From the NCBI GenBank assembly GCA_028284865.1, contig JANQQV010000020.1, forward strand, positions 124,001 to 188,000: DNA of 64,000 nt, read 5' to 3'. The notes under the pieces were generated by a model. That model did not search any database. It was not told the origin of the DNA and saw nothing but the letters and a program-made list of their open reading frames with translations. The position numbers were made by a program, and so were the translations under genes. Below, piece by piece: positions 27,917-37,017 of the stretch. Numbering within the stretch: position 1 is the stretch's first letter; every line of letters starts with the position of its first letter. Source of the stretch: Rhodothermales bacterium (GTDB taxonomy: Bacteria; Bacteroidota; Rhodothermia; Rhodothermales; UBA10348).

Positions 27917-28648
27917 ATGAGGCAACAGACGCTTCAGGATATCGACGCTGCGGGAGCAGATTCCCTTCAGGCCATTTCTGATCCGAACACGGTGAGTCAA
28001 TTGGATATCATTTTCCAGGCCGGCTGGATCATGATTCCCATTTTCCTGCTCTCCCTGCTGACCATTTATCTCCTCGTTGAACGGCTGATGACGATCCGCA
28101 AGTCTGCCACGGACAAGTCGGAGATCATGGGACGCATCCGGGAATACGTCGCTGCCGGAAATATTGATGGTGCTCAGGCGTTTTGCGAGGTCCAGAACAA
28201 GCCCCTTACGCGCATCTTGAAGCATGGGCTTGAGAGGCTGGGTCGTCCGATTTCCGAGATTCAGGATGCCGTCAATGCAGCTGGAAAGCATGAAGCGTTC
28301 GAACTCGAGAAGCGCATGGATGTGTTGGCCAGCATCGCAGGAATCGCCCCCATGCTTGGATTCCTTGGAACCGTGACCGGAATGATCGATGCCTTTCAGG
28401 AGATCCAGAACCTGCAGGGAAATGTCAATCCAAGCGTTCTGGCTGGTGGTATCTGGGAGGCGCTCATTTCCACAGCAGCGGGCCTTGTCGTAGGCATCCT
28501 CGCTTACTTCTTCTACAACTACCTGCTCGGCCTCATCAACCGACTGGTCAATGACATGGAGCAATCGGCGACAGAGTTCATCGACCTGCTTCAGGCGCCC
28601 GCCCCGAATCGTTCTGGTGGCTCGTCTGACTATCCCAGCAGCTTCTGA
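27917..28648 (+). CDS. exbB: MotA/TolQ/ExbB proton channel protein
   Basis: A 243-aa inner-membrane protein with an N-terminal helix (IMIPIFLLSLLTIYLLVERL) and, after a cytoplasmic loop, the signature PMLGFLGTVTGMIDAF. A helix of small residues (LISTAAGLVVGILAYFFYN) follows. The ATG at 27917 is chosen; the earlier TTG adds a tail overlapping the previous stop region. It pairs with the adjacent exbD and probably powers TonB or Tol-like systems. Confidence 0.93.
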   Translation: MRQQTLQDIDAAGADSLQAISDPNTVSQLDIIFQAGWIMIPIFLLSLLTIYLLVERLMTIRKSATDKSEIMGRIREYVAAGNIDGAQAFCEVQNKPLTRILKHGLERLGRPISEIQDAVNAAGKHEAFELEKRMDVLASIAGIAPMLGFLGTVTGMIDAFQEIQNLQGNVNPSVLAGGIWEALISTAAGLVVGILAYFFYNYLLGLINRLVNDMEQSATEFIDLLQAPAPNRSGGSSDYPSSF

Positions 28649-28688
28649 ACCCTCGCCGGCCGAAACTTTCCGTACCTGAGTTTTCTCC

Positions 28689-29102
28689 ATGTCCCTGAAC
28701 TTCTCTACAGAGCGCAAACCGTTGATGAGCTTCAGCCAAGCTGGGCTGGCCGACATTGTGCTGCTGTTGCTCATCTTCTTCTTGCTGACGAGCAATTTCA
28801 TTCCGCAGTTCGGGATTCAGGTCAATCTTCCTCGGACGCAAGCAGCCACGCCGACGGTAGCTCAGTATGTCTCGGTGGCCGTCACTTCCGACGGCACATT
28901 CTTCATTGAGCAACAGCAGGTATCGGGTGATGCGCTGGTCCCGGCCATCCAGAACGTACTTGACGGACGTTCAGCGCTGGTCCTCCGCGCCGATGAGGAT
29001 GCCCTGGTCAAACACTTCGCAGAAGTAGCCAGCGCGGCACGTGCCCTCAATCTGAGGCTACTGATGGCAACGGATCAGGATACTGGATCTCGAAGACCCT
29101 GA
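28689..29102 (+). CDS. exbD: ExbD/TolR-family protein
   Basis: A 137-aa protein with one N-terminal membrane helix preceded by the channel Asp (FSQAGLADIVLLLLIFFLL) and a small periplasmic domain. It follows exbB by 40 bases, and together they form the proton-motive motor. Its last 28 bases overlap the 3' end of yifB on the opposite strand. Confidence 0.92.
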   Translation: MSLNFSTERKPLMSFSQAGLADIVLLLLIFFLLTSNFIPQFGIQVNLPRTQAATPTVAQYVSVAVTSDGTFFIEQQQVSGDALVPAIQNVLDGRSALVLRADEDALVKHFAEVASAARALNLRLLMATDQDTGSRRP

Positions 29103-30547
29103 TTCCCCAGTCGAATTGCCTCGGAAAGGTGATGCCGGCTGACGTGTCCTTCTCCTTCGAAGGCAGCGATGGTTTGGGAAATCCGTTCGATACTTCTGCC
29201 GGTGCGAAGCGACAATCGCTGCGCCGATAGTGTCCGCATCAATACCGATCGAATCTCCTCGCAAAATGCGGGACGCTCGTTTGTCAATCGATGTCGTGCT
29301 GACCGAATACGTCTTCTCAGTTCAGCTGAAGTCACGTCATTGTTGCCCTGATCCTTCAGGGGATCGACCATCTCCACAGATAGATGCATATCGATGCGAT
29401 CCAGCAACGGACCGCTGATTCGTGAACGATAGGATTGGATCCGTCGTGCTGAACAGCGACAGGAACCGTCCCGGTCTTGAGCGAATCCGCAGGGACACGG
29501 GTTCATGGCCGCGACAAGCTGAAAGCTGGATGGGTACCGCTCGAATCCACCTGCCCTGGAGAGGGTGACCACTCCCTCCTGAACAGGCTCCCGGAGTCCA
29601 TCCAGAACTCGCGGCTGAAATTGAGTCAATTCATCCAGGAAGAGAATGCCTCCATGTGCCAGAGACACTTCTCCGGGAAGCGGCGGTGTCCCTCCGCCCA
29701 ACAACCCCGCGGCGGATACAGAATGATGCGGAGAGCGGAACGGTCGGCGAGGCAGCAACGCAGTGCCTGGACGCCGTAGGGAATGCAAACACGTTGACTT
29801 CAAGGCCTCCTCACGACTCCAGGTAGGCTGGATGCCATCCATACACCGGGCCATCATGGTTTTTCCGCATCCCGGCGGCCCCGACATCAAGACATTGTGC
29901 CGACCGGCAACCGCAATGGCCAAGGCTCGAATCGTCTGTCTGTGGCCCACTACGTCCTTGAAGTCCGGACCTGTCCAGCGGTCGGTGACCGAAGTTCCGC
30001 CCATTGCTGGACGGGGCACGCGTTTGCCTTCGAATGACCGAATTGCTTTCTCCAACGTGTTCGCTGGCGAGAGCATCAACTCTTCGAACGCCTCCGCCTC
30101 GGGGACATTGCCTTCCGGGATCAGGGCATGATCCACGTTGCGCGACATTCCGTTCATTAGTGCCGCCATGACGCCCTGAACGGGGCGTATTCCTCCGTCA
30201 AGCATGAGCTCGCCCATTACCAACCATCGTTGTCCATCAAAAGCGTCCGTGTTCAACTGACCATCCGCGGCAAGAATTCCAATGGCGATGGGCAGATCGA
30301 ATGCTGACCCATTCTTTCGTGTGTCGGCAGGTGCCAGATTGATCGTGATCGCTCCGCGTGGAAACCGATAACCGGCTACCCCGACGGCAGCACGGATGCG
30401 ATCAAGCGCTTCCCGGACGGCACCCTGCGGCAGCCCCACAACCGTATGTCTGGGTATGCCCGGAGATATCACGACTTCAACGGTCACGATGGGCGAACGC
30501 AGATTCGTGGGGCTTGCACTGAGGATTCTGAAGTACCGGGTTTTCAT
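29075..30547 (-). CDS. comM: YifB/ComM-family Mg-chelatase-like AAA ATPase
   Basis: A 490-aa protein related to ComM, a helicase acting in branch migration during natural transformation. An N-terminal Lon-like ChlI segment (GLPQGAVREALDRI) precedes the AAA core with Walker A GPPGCGKT, Walker B GGILFLDE and an arginine in the RSPHHSVSA region. A zinc-like CPCGFAQDRDGSCRC cluster lies in the C-terminal half. The ATG at 30547 is preferred. It is divergent from nadK and convergent with exbD. Confidence 0.9.
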   Translation of the reverse strand: MKTRYFRILSASPTNLRSPIVTVEVVISPGIPRHTVVGLPQGAVREALDRIRAAVGVAGYRFPRGAITINLAPADTRKNGSAFDLPIAIGILAADGQLNTDAFDGQRWLVMGELMLDGGIRPVQGVMAALMNGMSRNVDHALIPEGNVPEAEAFEELMLSPANTLEKAIRSFEGKRVPRPAMGGTSVTDRWTGPDFKDVVGHRQTIRALAIAVAGRHNVLMSGPPGCGKTMMARCMDGIQPTWSREEALKSTCLHSLRRPGTALLPRRPFRSPHHSVSAAGLLGGGTPPLPGEVSLAHGGILFLDELTQFQPRVLDGLREPVQEGVVTLSRAGGFERYPSSFQLVAAMNPCPCGFAQDRDGSCRCSARRIQSYRSRISGPLLDRIDMHLSVEMVDPLKDQGNNDVTSAELRRRIRSARHRLTNERPAFCEEIRSVLMRTLSAQRLSLRTGRSIERISQTIAAFEGEGHVSRHHLSEAIRLGNQGLRDPVS

Positions 30548-30695
30548 GGATTGCAATCGGCTGTTCACCGAATGACCCGATCGACCCGGTTGTGTAACGT
30601 CTCCCAGGCATGAGGGCCCGTCCCATCCATTCGACAGGTATGGAACACCGCAGGTTCAGCCCGTACTTTGTGGACTGGACAACTCGAACAGCGAC

Positions 30696-31577
30696 ATGCG
30701 CTTCGGCATTACTGGAAATCCTGGCAAGGACACCCTCTGGCGTCCCCTATCCGACCTCATCCATACGTTCAGGGAGTCGGGCTATACATATGTGATCCAT
30801 CCTGATATGGCCATCGGACTGGAGCGCAATGGCCTGTTGACCAAACCTGATAATGTGGCGTCCGATGATCAGGCATTCATTGATGCGGCGGATATCCTGC
30901 TTTCATTTGGAGGCGATGGCACGCTGCTGAATACCGTCGCCGCGTTCGGCGAGCATGCCAAGCCTGTCCTGGGAGTCAATCACGGTCGACTCGGATTCCT
31001 TGCCAATGTGGAAGGTGGCGAACTCATAGATCGCCTGAACCAGCTGGATGAAGGCGATTTCGTTGTGGAGGAGCGGCTGGTTCTTGAGGCAGAACGACTG
31101 GATGGTCCGTCGTTGCCGGTACCTCGCGCGGTGAATGAATTCACGGTGCAGCGCTCTGGAGCCGCGGGCCTGCTCTCCATTCGGGTTCGCGTGGATGGCG
31201 TCGTGATGAATACGTATTGGTCGGATGGACTGATCATTTCCACACCGACTGGTTCAACAGCGTATTCCCTTTCCCTGGGTGGACCCATCATGGCGCCAGG
31301 GTGTGGCTCCATTCTGATCTCGCCCATCGCTCCGCATTCACTGACCGTTCGTCCGGTCGTTTTGCCGGACTCGGCTGTCATCGAACTGGAAGTCCTCGAT
31401 GCCGAGCGTCCTCACATCATCACGTCGGATGGGATCAGCGTCGAAGGAACCAAACACCCCGGACCCATCCGAATCAAGCGTGCCGATCACCACGTCAAAT
31501 TGATCCGCTTCAAGGATCAGGACTATTTCTCAACGTTGCGCTCGAAACTGATGTGGGGTGTAAGCAAGACGCAGTAA
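30696..31577 (+). CDS. nadK: NAD kinase
   Basis: A 293-aa enzyme that phosphorylates NAD to NADP. The GGDGTLL motif (about residues 70-76), LGVNHGRLGFLA and the C-terminal STPTGSTAYSLS segment are all intact. The ATG at 30696 follows a leader containing several alternative short frames. It is the last core gene before the tRNA pair. Confidence 0.94.
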   Translation: MRFGITGNPGKDTLWRPLSDLIHTFRESGYTYVIHPDMAIGLERNGLLTKPDNVASDDQAFIDAADILLSFGGDGTLLNTVAAFGEHAKPVLGVNHGRLGFLANVEGGELIDRLNQLDEGDFVVEERLVLEAERLDGPSLPVPRAVNEFTVQRSGAAGLLSIRVRVDGVVMNTYWSDGLIISTPTGSTAYSLSLGGPIMAPGCGSILISPIAPHSLTVRPVVLPDSAVIELEVLDAERPHIITSDGISVEGTKHPGPIRIKRADHHVKLIRFKDQDYFSTLRSKLMWGVSKTQ

Positions 31578-31750
31578 CAGCTTGCTGACTCCTGTTCTGG
31601 ATGGTTTTTGGACTACCCGGGTTGCTCACGAGGGCCGTTCAGTCGCCTCCCGTATCAGAGTCGGATTGTAAACGTCCGATGAAACCGCAGTCGACGAATC
31701 CTTTCTGTTGCATCCGCTTCGGACACAACCGTATATTCGTCGGCTCGCTC

Positions 31751-31823
31751 GCTCAGGTAGCTCAGTTGGTAGAGCAATGGACTGAAAATCCATGTGTCGG
31801 CGGTTCAATTCCGTCCCTGAGCA
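31751..31823 (+). tRNA. tRNA-Phe (GAA)
   Basis: Seven-base acceptor GCTCAGG pairs with CCTGAGC, discriminator A. The anticodon arm ATGGA-CTGAAAA-TCCAT reads GAA. D and T arms fold normally. No CCA is encoded. Confidence 0.95.
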
Positions 31824-31963
31824 CAATCGGTGAGAGAACAGTCTGACTGTTCTTGATTCGATCCCTCCACGGATTCCTCAAAATCCCGGAGTTGCTTGCC
31901 GTTCGAATGCGACCGTATCTTTTCGGCCGCTTCAATCGGAAGCTGCTTTCTTTGAAAGCATCG

Positions 31964-32038
31964 GGTCCGGTAGTTCAGTTTGGTTAGAACGCCTGCCTGT
32001 CACGCAGGAGGTCGCGAGTTCGAGTCTCGTCCGGACCG
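31964..32038 (+). tRNA. tRNA-Asp (GTC), island integration site
   Basis: Acceptor GGTCCGG pairs with CCGGACC, discriminator G, then encoded CCA at 32039-32041. The anticodon arm CCTGC-CTGTCAC-GCAGG reads GTC. Its 3' end (32027-32040) is the left copy of the attachment core repeated at 53045-53058, so the gene was kept intact on integration. Confidence 0.96.
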
Positions 32039-32040
32039 CC
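32027..32040 (+). repeat. attL core (tRNA-Asp 3' end)
   Basis: The 14-base core TCGTCCGGACCGCC is identical to 53045-53058. It spans the T-arm end and acceptor stem, the usual crossover for tyrosine integrases. Confidence 0.9.
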
Positions 32041-32041
32041 A

Positions 32042-32398
32042 AACAAAACCCCAACTTATTGCCTTGCAATGAGTTGGGGTTTTTTATTGGATCGCTGTTT
32101 CTATAGTGTAGATGGAAAGTACGCGTTTTGAGCCTGCTTGGTAATCACAGGAGCGACCAGATGTATGAAACAGTAAAGATGTCAGACGAGTGTAGACTTT
32201 GGTGTGTGTCCAATAATTCACATGGGGCCATGCCAGCCAATTCCCCCGCCATCATGCAGAGTATTGGGGGGCCCATGGTGAAGAGACGAACTCAGAACAT
32301 CTACGCATCTTCATGCCAATTCACTCTCCTGCGTTGACCTAACGCGTTCGAAAGTCGATTTTCAACTTGCAGAATCATTCAAAAATGCTGCAGGCGTC
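32042..32398. other. Island left-end intergenic region
   Basis: 357 bases holding the terminator and a doubtful 69-codon frame (32128-32337) with no recognisable content or ribosome-binding site. Confidence 0.55.
32046..32085 (+). terminator. tRNA-proximal rho-independent terminator
   Basis: An AACCCCAACTTATTG stem with its complement after a short CCTTG loop, followed by a T6 tract. It lies just inside the island and replaces the original terminator, now at 53065-53093. Confidence 0.88.
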
Positions 32399-35317
32399 GT
32401 GTCTCGCTTCCTCCTCTTTTTCGCCTTCTTTGTTTGGGCAGGGCAAGAATCCACTGCCCAGACGATTGCTTGGAGTGGTGCAGGACTCCCGAACTTCACG
32501 CACGCCGGGACCAGCCAGCTCGATGTGCAGCGTCTTGCAACCGTCAACATTTCTGGTCGCCCATTGGGAAGCATCATCCGAAGGGAAGACGGCACCGTTC
32601 GGTGGTGGAAGGGTGACATTACGAATCCAGGCCCCAAGCTTGGAAAATCGAACGAAGCATACTCCTCTTCAGTCGCCGCTTCGCTAGATAGCATTGAACC
32701 ATTCCTTCTTATCTCTCGACCCAGCGAGAATCTTGATGCGGTTAAGGTCAACATCGACGAAAGGGGTAACCACCACTTCAGATTTCAGCAGTACCACCTT
32801 GGTCTTCCGGTTTGGAAGTCCTTCGCTATTGCGCACGTTTCTGAGGAAGGCGCACTCTATGCGCTGAACGGAGATTATGTCTCCAGTAGTCGACTTCCCA
32901 GGGAGTACCAGCAACCTATCCGCCCAGATGAAGCGATACAATCGCTGCCACCGGCCTTTGAGTTACTTATAGTGCAGGGAGCTGATCCAGCACCCATACT
33001 TTCTTTCGTCCCGCTCAAATCAGGCGAAGTCATTTTGGCTTACGTAATTCGTCGATCAACAAGCCTCAGGGAGACCTGGGATTTTGTTGTAGACGCGTAC
33101 ACTGGAGAAGTGGCAGAAAAGCATCCCTTACATGCTGCCCACACACATTCTAGAGGCAGTTTCCAGTCAAGTGCGTCGCCTGATCTAACTGGCCAAGTCA
33201 AAGGGTTTCGTTCATACATAGAAAGTGATGGCAGGCAGGCGCTGATCTGGGACACCCCGAACATCGATCCAGTTTTTTCCCTGGATGATGGCCCTTCAGT
33301 TGGCGGAATCCTCACTATAGAGACTGATGGTCAGAATTTTACGCATGTAGCACCTTCCAGTGGAGTGTGGAACCCAAGTGCTGTAAGCGCTCATATCAAT
33401 GCGAAGATTGCATATGACTACTTTTCTAGTCAATTCGGGCGCAAGGCCATTGACGATCTTGATGGCACCATTTATAGCATTGTTGGAATCCAAGAGGATG
33501 GTGCGTTTTGGAACAATGGAGTCATGCTATATGGGGTTGGTGGGCAGATTTTTGAGCCGCTTGCCGAAGCTCTTGATGTCGCAGCCCACGAGATGACTCA
33601 CGGGGTCATAGAGCACAGTGCTGGCTTGGAGTATCGCGGTCAATCTGGAGCGCTTAGCGAGTCCTTCGCTGACATTTTCGGTGTACTAGTCGAAAACGAA
33701 GACTACTTGATCGGAGAAGATGTAATCAGAAACGGAGTTGCATTGCGGGATCTTTCTAACCCCTCGAATGCGAATTTGCTAAGTCCCCAACCGTGGCATA
33801 TGTCAAATTTCGAGGTCCTTCCAGAGACGAAGGAAGGAGACTATGGCGGAGTCCATAAAAATAGTGGGATACCCAACTATGCAGCTTTCCTGGTGATCAA
33901 TGCACTGGGAACTGCAGACGCCGCCAGTATCTATTATCGCGCCTTAACAAACTATCTGACTCCTCGCAGCCAATTCTTCGATGCACGAATGGCGCTGGAA
34001 GCTGCTGCTATTGATCTCTTTGGTGATGAATCTGGGCAGCTCCAAGTAGTTAGGAGCGCCTTTGACGTAGTTGGGATAACAACTGACGGACTCCCTTCAG
34101 ATTCCGGAGACAACGATGTTCCGGCAGTATTAGGAATCAGTTCCATAGCTATGGTTGCGGATAACGGATCTGTGATGATTCTAAATACACTTCTAAATGA
34201 GGTCGTCACTTACCTCTCTGCACCCCTTGTTAACGATGGATCACAGTTGTCAATACCAAGAAATGGTCATCACCTCTACTACGCCGACACCCGCGGAAAG
34301 GTAATCAGACTGGATATGCGTTCGGGGGAATACGCGGTGTCTGAAGCAGTTTATGCAACTACTCCTGGAGACGTTCGAAATGCGGTTGTTTCACCAGATG
34401 GTTCGCTTCTGGCATATTCGTCTAGCGAATTAACTGATTCGGCACTTTACTTCGCTGATAGTGAGATTTCTGGGGTGCGTCTTCCTCTGACCGCACAAAC
34501 GACCCAGCCTGGAATTTTGGACAGGAGTATTGTTTATCCAGATGTCATCTCTTGGTCACCCAACATGGATGATCCGCGGATTGCATTTGACGCACTTCGC
34601 AGTGTCCACACGGGACCGAATCCAGTTGCCTTTTGGTCCACTTATGTGATTGACTTCCTCTCGGGCCGTATTTCGAACTTGGTCCCTACGCAGCTTCAGT
34701 CGACTGACCTTGGCAACTTTACATTCTCAGCAACAGATCCTGATTTAGTCGCTTTCAATGAGATTGATAGAACCTCCGACACAACCTATCTCCATGTATG
34801 TGACTTGAATGCGGCGTTTACATGCTTGGAGCTCGGTGTATCTCTTGGTTTGCCAGATGCAGAGCGACCAACATTTAGCCCCAGAAGTGATTCGGTCGCC
34901 TTCACTAGTGCCGAGAACAATCAACTAATCCTCTCCCCTTTCGATGCGACCACTGCTATAGCGTATACCTTCGCACAGCCAGTCCGCAATCCACTTTGGT
35001 TCGCCTGGGATGCGGAGTCATCAGTTGATTCCGAAAGACCGTGGAGCAACTTGCATGGTGACCTGGTGGTTGATCTATATCCGAACCCCTCATCAACCAA
35101 AGTAACCATTGATCTGAATGACGCTAGGCGTATTCAGTCTTCCTTTAGAGTCTTCGACCTTCTTGGGCGTGAGGTTTCAAGCTCAGGAGAACACGTCTTT
35201 GCCACGGGAAGTGCATCGTACGAACTAGACGTTAGCTCCTGGAGACCTGGCGCATATCTCCTTAGAATCTCTTCGGGCACCCTTGAGTCCACCTCCATCC
35301 TCGTCGTCGCGAGATAG
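32399..35317 (+). CDS. M4 (thermolysin-type) metalloprotease with T9SS sorting domain
   Basis: A 972-aa secreted protease. A GTG start gives a signal peptide (hydrophobic residues 3-15), then a FTP/PepSY-type propeptide. The M4 catalytic domain has HEMTH at about residues 397-401 (zinc histidines and catalytic Glu), and the third zinc ligand Glu in ALSESFADIFG about 20 residues later. A beta-rich region, possibly a beta-propeller, fills about 580-870. The C-terminal 80 residues form a Por/type IX sorting domain (YPNPSS, VFDLLGREV, GAYLLRIS). It is the first gene of the island and the only obviously secreted protease in it. Confidence 0.9.
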   Translation: MSRFLLFFAFFVWAGQESTAQTIAWSGAGLPNFTHAGTSQLDVQRLATVNISGRPLGSIIRREDGTVRWWKGDITNPGPKLGKSNEAYSSSVAASLDSIEPFLLISRPSENLDAVKVNIDERGNHHFRFQQYHLGLPVWKSFAIAHVSEEGALYALNGDYVSSSRLPREYQQPIRPDEAIQSLPPAFELLIVQGADPAPILSFVPLKSGEVILAYVIRRSTSLRETWDFVVDAYTGEVAEKHPLHAAHTHSRGSFQSSASPDLTGQVKGFRSYIESDGRQALIWDTPNIDPVFSLDDGPSVGGILTIETDGQNFTHVAPSSGVWNPSAVSAHINAKIAYDYFSSQFGRKAIDDLDGTIYSIVGIQEDGAFWNNGVMLYGVGGQIFEPLAEALDVAAHEMTHGVIEHSAGLEYRGQSGALSESFADIFGVLVENEDYLIGEDVIRNGVALRDLSNPSNANLLSPQPWHMSNFEVLPETKEGDYGGVHKNSGIPNYAAFLVINALGTADAASIYYRALTNYLTPRSQFFDARMALEAAAIDLFGDESGQLQVVRSAFDVVGITTDGLPSDSGDNDVPAVLGISSIAMVADNGSVMILNTLLNEVVTYLSAPLVNDGSQLSIPRNGHHLYYADTRGKVIRLDMRSGEYAVSEAVYATTPGDVRNAVVSPDGSLLAYSSSELTDSALYFADSEISGVRLPLTAQTTQPGILDRSIVYPDVISWSPNMDDPRIAFDALRSVHTGPNPVAFWSTYVIDFLSGRISNLVPTQLQSTDLGNFTFSATDPDLVAFNEIDRTSDTTYLHVCDLNAAFTCLELGVSLGLPDAERPTFSPRSDSVAFTSAENNQLILSPFDATTAIAYTFAQPVRNPLWFAWDAESSVDSERPWSNLHGDLVVDLYPNPSSTKVTIDLNDARRIQSSFRVFDLLGREVSSSGEHVFATGSASYELDVSSWRPGAYLLRISSGTLESTSILVVAR

Positions 35318-35888
35318 ACCAGTCAAGATTGAAATAGAAAGGGAAATTGCCGCTACTAGACCTTTGTTAGCTCGGTGAGTGCTTTCGTCTCGTACCGGTT
35401 CTTTGAATCAAAACCGTTGTTTCCGACATGAGCAGATTATCGATAAAGGTGACTCCGACCGACCGGAGTCACTTGGTCTTCGAAATACGGGGAAGCTAAC
35501 ACTGAGACAAACAAATGTGCATTCGCGACAGTAGGTGCATCCTGTACGTAGAGTGAACTACACAGCGCTCGAGGAAGGATGCCATGCGAGGAAGGGCCCA
35601 CATAGCGTGAGCCATCGATAGGTTCGCTTCGGACTCTATGTGATCGCCGCCCGGACCCAATCGTCTGCAACGTGTATTCAAGTACCATTCTCTTTAGGGG
35701 GAGTATGGCCTTCTGGGGCAAAGGATGGGATAACGCTTCCGGCTGATTCTCCGGCGCAAAGGAGTAATCATCTCTGTGGCTAGGACCTGAAACCAACCTT
35801 CGATACCTGGATCAATAGACAAGCTCAAGTCCGGGGAGCTAGCCTTACGGCTAGCCCCCCGGTTGATGTTCGATGCCAGGCAGAGTCG
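35318..35888. other. 571-base intergenic region
   Basis: No convincing gene. A 119-codon minus-strand frame (35437-35796) has unusual composition and no recognisable domain. The hairpin at 35831-35862 is the only clear element. Confidence 0.55.
35831..35862. terminator. Bidirectional hairpin
   Basis: CCGGGGAGCTAGCC-TTAC-GGCTAGCCCCCCGG, a 14-bp stem with one mismatch. It lies 27 bases past the stop of the two-helix membrane protein gene on the minus strand. There is no strong T-run. Confidence 0.6.
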
Positions 35889-36131
35889 TTAGGACTTGGA
35901 CTTAGCAGCGGTCCTTTCCAATAAAAACACTCCTAGTGCTGCGACCAACACCAGCAGGAAGGTCCTTGTTGGAAATGTGTACCCCTCAGTAGTAGTCATG
36001 TAGGCGTCTATACCGAAGGCCAGAACCATTAGAATTGCCGCAAAGATATACAATGGCTTTTTAAAGGGCCGCAATACCCGCAGTCCTCTTTGCAGAGTCG
36101 CCCAGGATGCTTTTTCACTTTCCATAACCAT
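35889..36131 (-). CDS. Small two-helix membrane protein (possible immunity protein)
   Basis: An 80-aa basic protein with a charged N terminus, a helix at about 29-46 (YIFAAILMVLAFGIDAYM), a short polar loop, a second helix at about 57-73 and a lysine-rich C terminus. No named family is recognised. It begins 6 bases after the stop of a lipoprotein carrying a halocin-like domain and is probably co-transcribed with it. Size and position resemble bacteriocin immunity proteins, but that is inference. Confidence 0.7.
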   Translation of the reverse strand: MVMESEKASWATLQRGLRVLRPFKKPLYIFAAILMVLAFGIDAYMTTTEGYTFPTRTFLLVLVAALGVFLLERTAAKSKS

Positions 36132-36137
36132 ACCTGT

Positions 36138-36917
36138 TTATACCAATAACGCTTCTTGTAGAGGGTTTCTCAAGGGATGCGATTCAAGCTGTGGTTTTGC
36201 CTGAATCGCAAACTGTTCATGACACTCCGCTAGGCACTGGTCCAGATCAATGGCATGGGCTGCGAGAAGCGCAAGCTCAGCGGTGACCAATAGTCCAGCG
36301 CAAATAAAGGCTGCAGGACCGCATGCGGCGATTCCAACTGCCGTAGCCGTGTGCGTAGCAACAACCTTTAGGGTATAGCTAATCGTGCAGTGTTGGCAGT
36401 CCTCCTTCCCTGCGAACCCGTACAATGCAAAATTCGCATCCAAAGACCTAGACCCGAATTCCGGATCGATCTGCAAAATTCTAGCTGCAGCTGCTCGATA
36501 TAGGGTGTCTTCGTTGAACGTAACCAGGCTAGCCTTGATTGTCTCGACTGTTTTGGCAAGTCTCTCCAGTTTCTGTTGGTCGGCTCTATCCCCTTTCTTC
36601 AGCTCTTTCTTCAGCTTAGCAACAGCCCGCTTCAAATCGCTCTTCTTCTCGTTTCCTGCTCCCTTTATGCGAGTCTCGATGGAAGGACTAACTTGAAGTG
36701 CAACGTTTAGGAGGATGTCTCTTACGCTATTGTACGATGCAATAGCAGTCTTCGCTGCTGACAATTCCTCATCGCTCAGACCATTGCCCTCCGGCAGCAC
36801 ATAGTCTTCGTATGTTTCTTGATTTCCCTCACTCACCATCGTGGATGAGTCACAAGCGCTTAGTAAGCTCGCGAATACCAAGAACGCTGCGAGTGCAGCA
36901 AGTGTGTTCTTTTTCAT
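36138..36917 (-). CDS. Lipoprotein with halocin C8-like six-cysteine C-terminal domain (paralogue A)
   Basis: A 259-aa lipoprotein. The ATG at 36917 gives MKK, a hydrophobic stretch and the lipobox LLSAC (Cys22). The middle (about 50-170) is helical and highly charged, a likely coiled coil. The C-terminal 75 residues are hydrophobic and Gly/Ala-rich with six cysteines in the order CxxC, C, C, then CxxxC, including EDCQHC and FICAGLL. This spacing recalls halocin C8, whose precursor is cut into an N-terminal immunity part and a C-terminal toxin. The downstream paralogue shares the GKEDCQHCxISYxLKxVA stretch. Function is unproven. Confidence 0.75.
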   Translation of the reverse strand: MKKNTLAALAAFLVFASLLSACDSSTMVSEGNQETYEDYVLPEGNGLSDEELSAAKTAIASYNSVRDILLNVALQVSPSIETRIKGAGNEKKSDLKRAVAKLKKELKKGDRADQQKLERLAKTVETIKASLVTFNEDTLYRAAAARILQIDPEFGSRSLDANFALYGFAGKEDCQHCTISYTLKVVATHTATAVGIAACGPAAFICAGLLVTAELALLAAHAIDLDQCLAECHEQFAIQAKPQLESHPLRNPLQEALLV

Positions 36918-37017
36918 TGTCCATGCGGATTTTCCCTGCCTCGTGCAACAACTACTTGTTTCGACAAACGCGAACCCGTTATTAAGCAAGAGACCTGGGT
37001 GATGATAGTTTTCCTAT

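Noticed and set aside
27899-28801. 300-codon minus-strand frame
   Set aside because: It is the antisense shadow of exbB and the start of exbD.
32128-32337. 69-codon frame near attL
   Set aside because: It has an odd composition and no support from context; only noted as a doubtful frame in the gap.
35437-35796. 119-codon minus-strand frame in an island gap
   Set aside because: No ribosome site, domain or sensible composition was seen; treated as non-coding.
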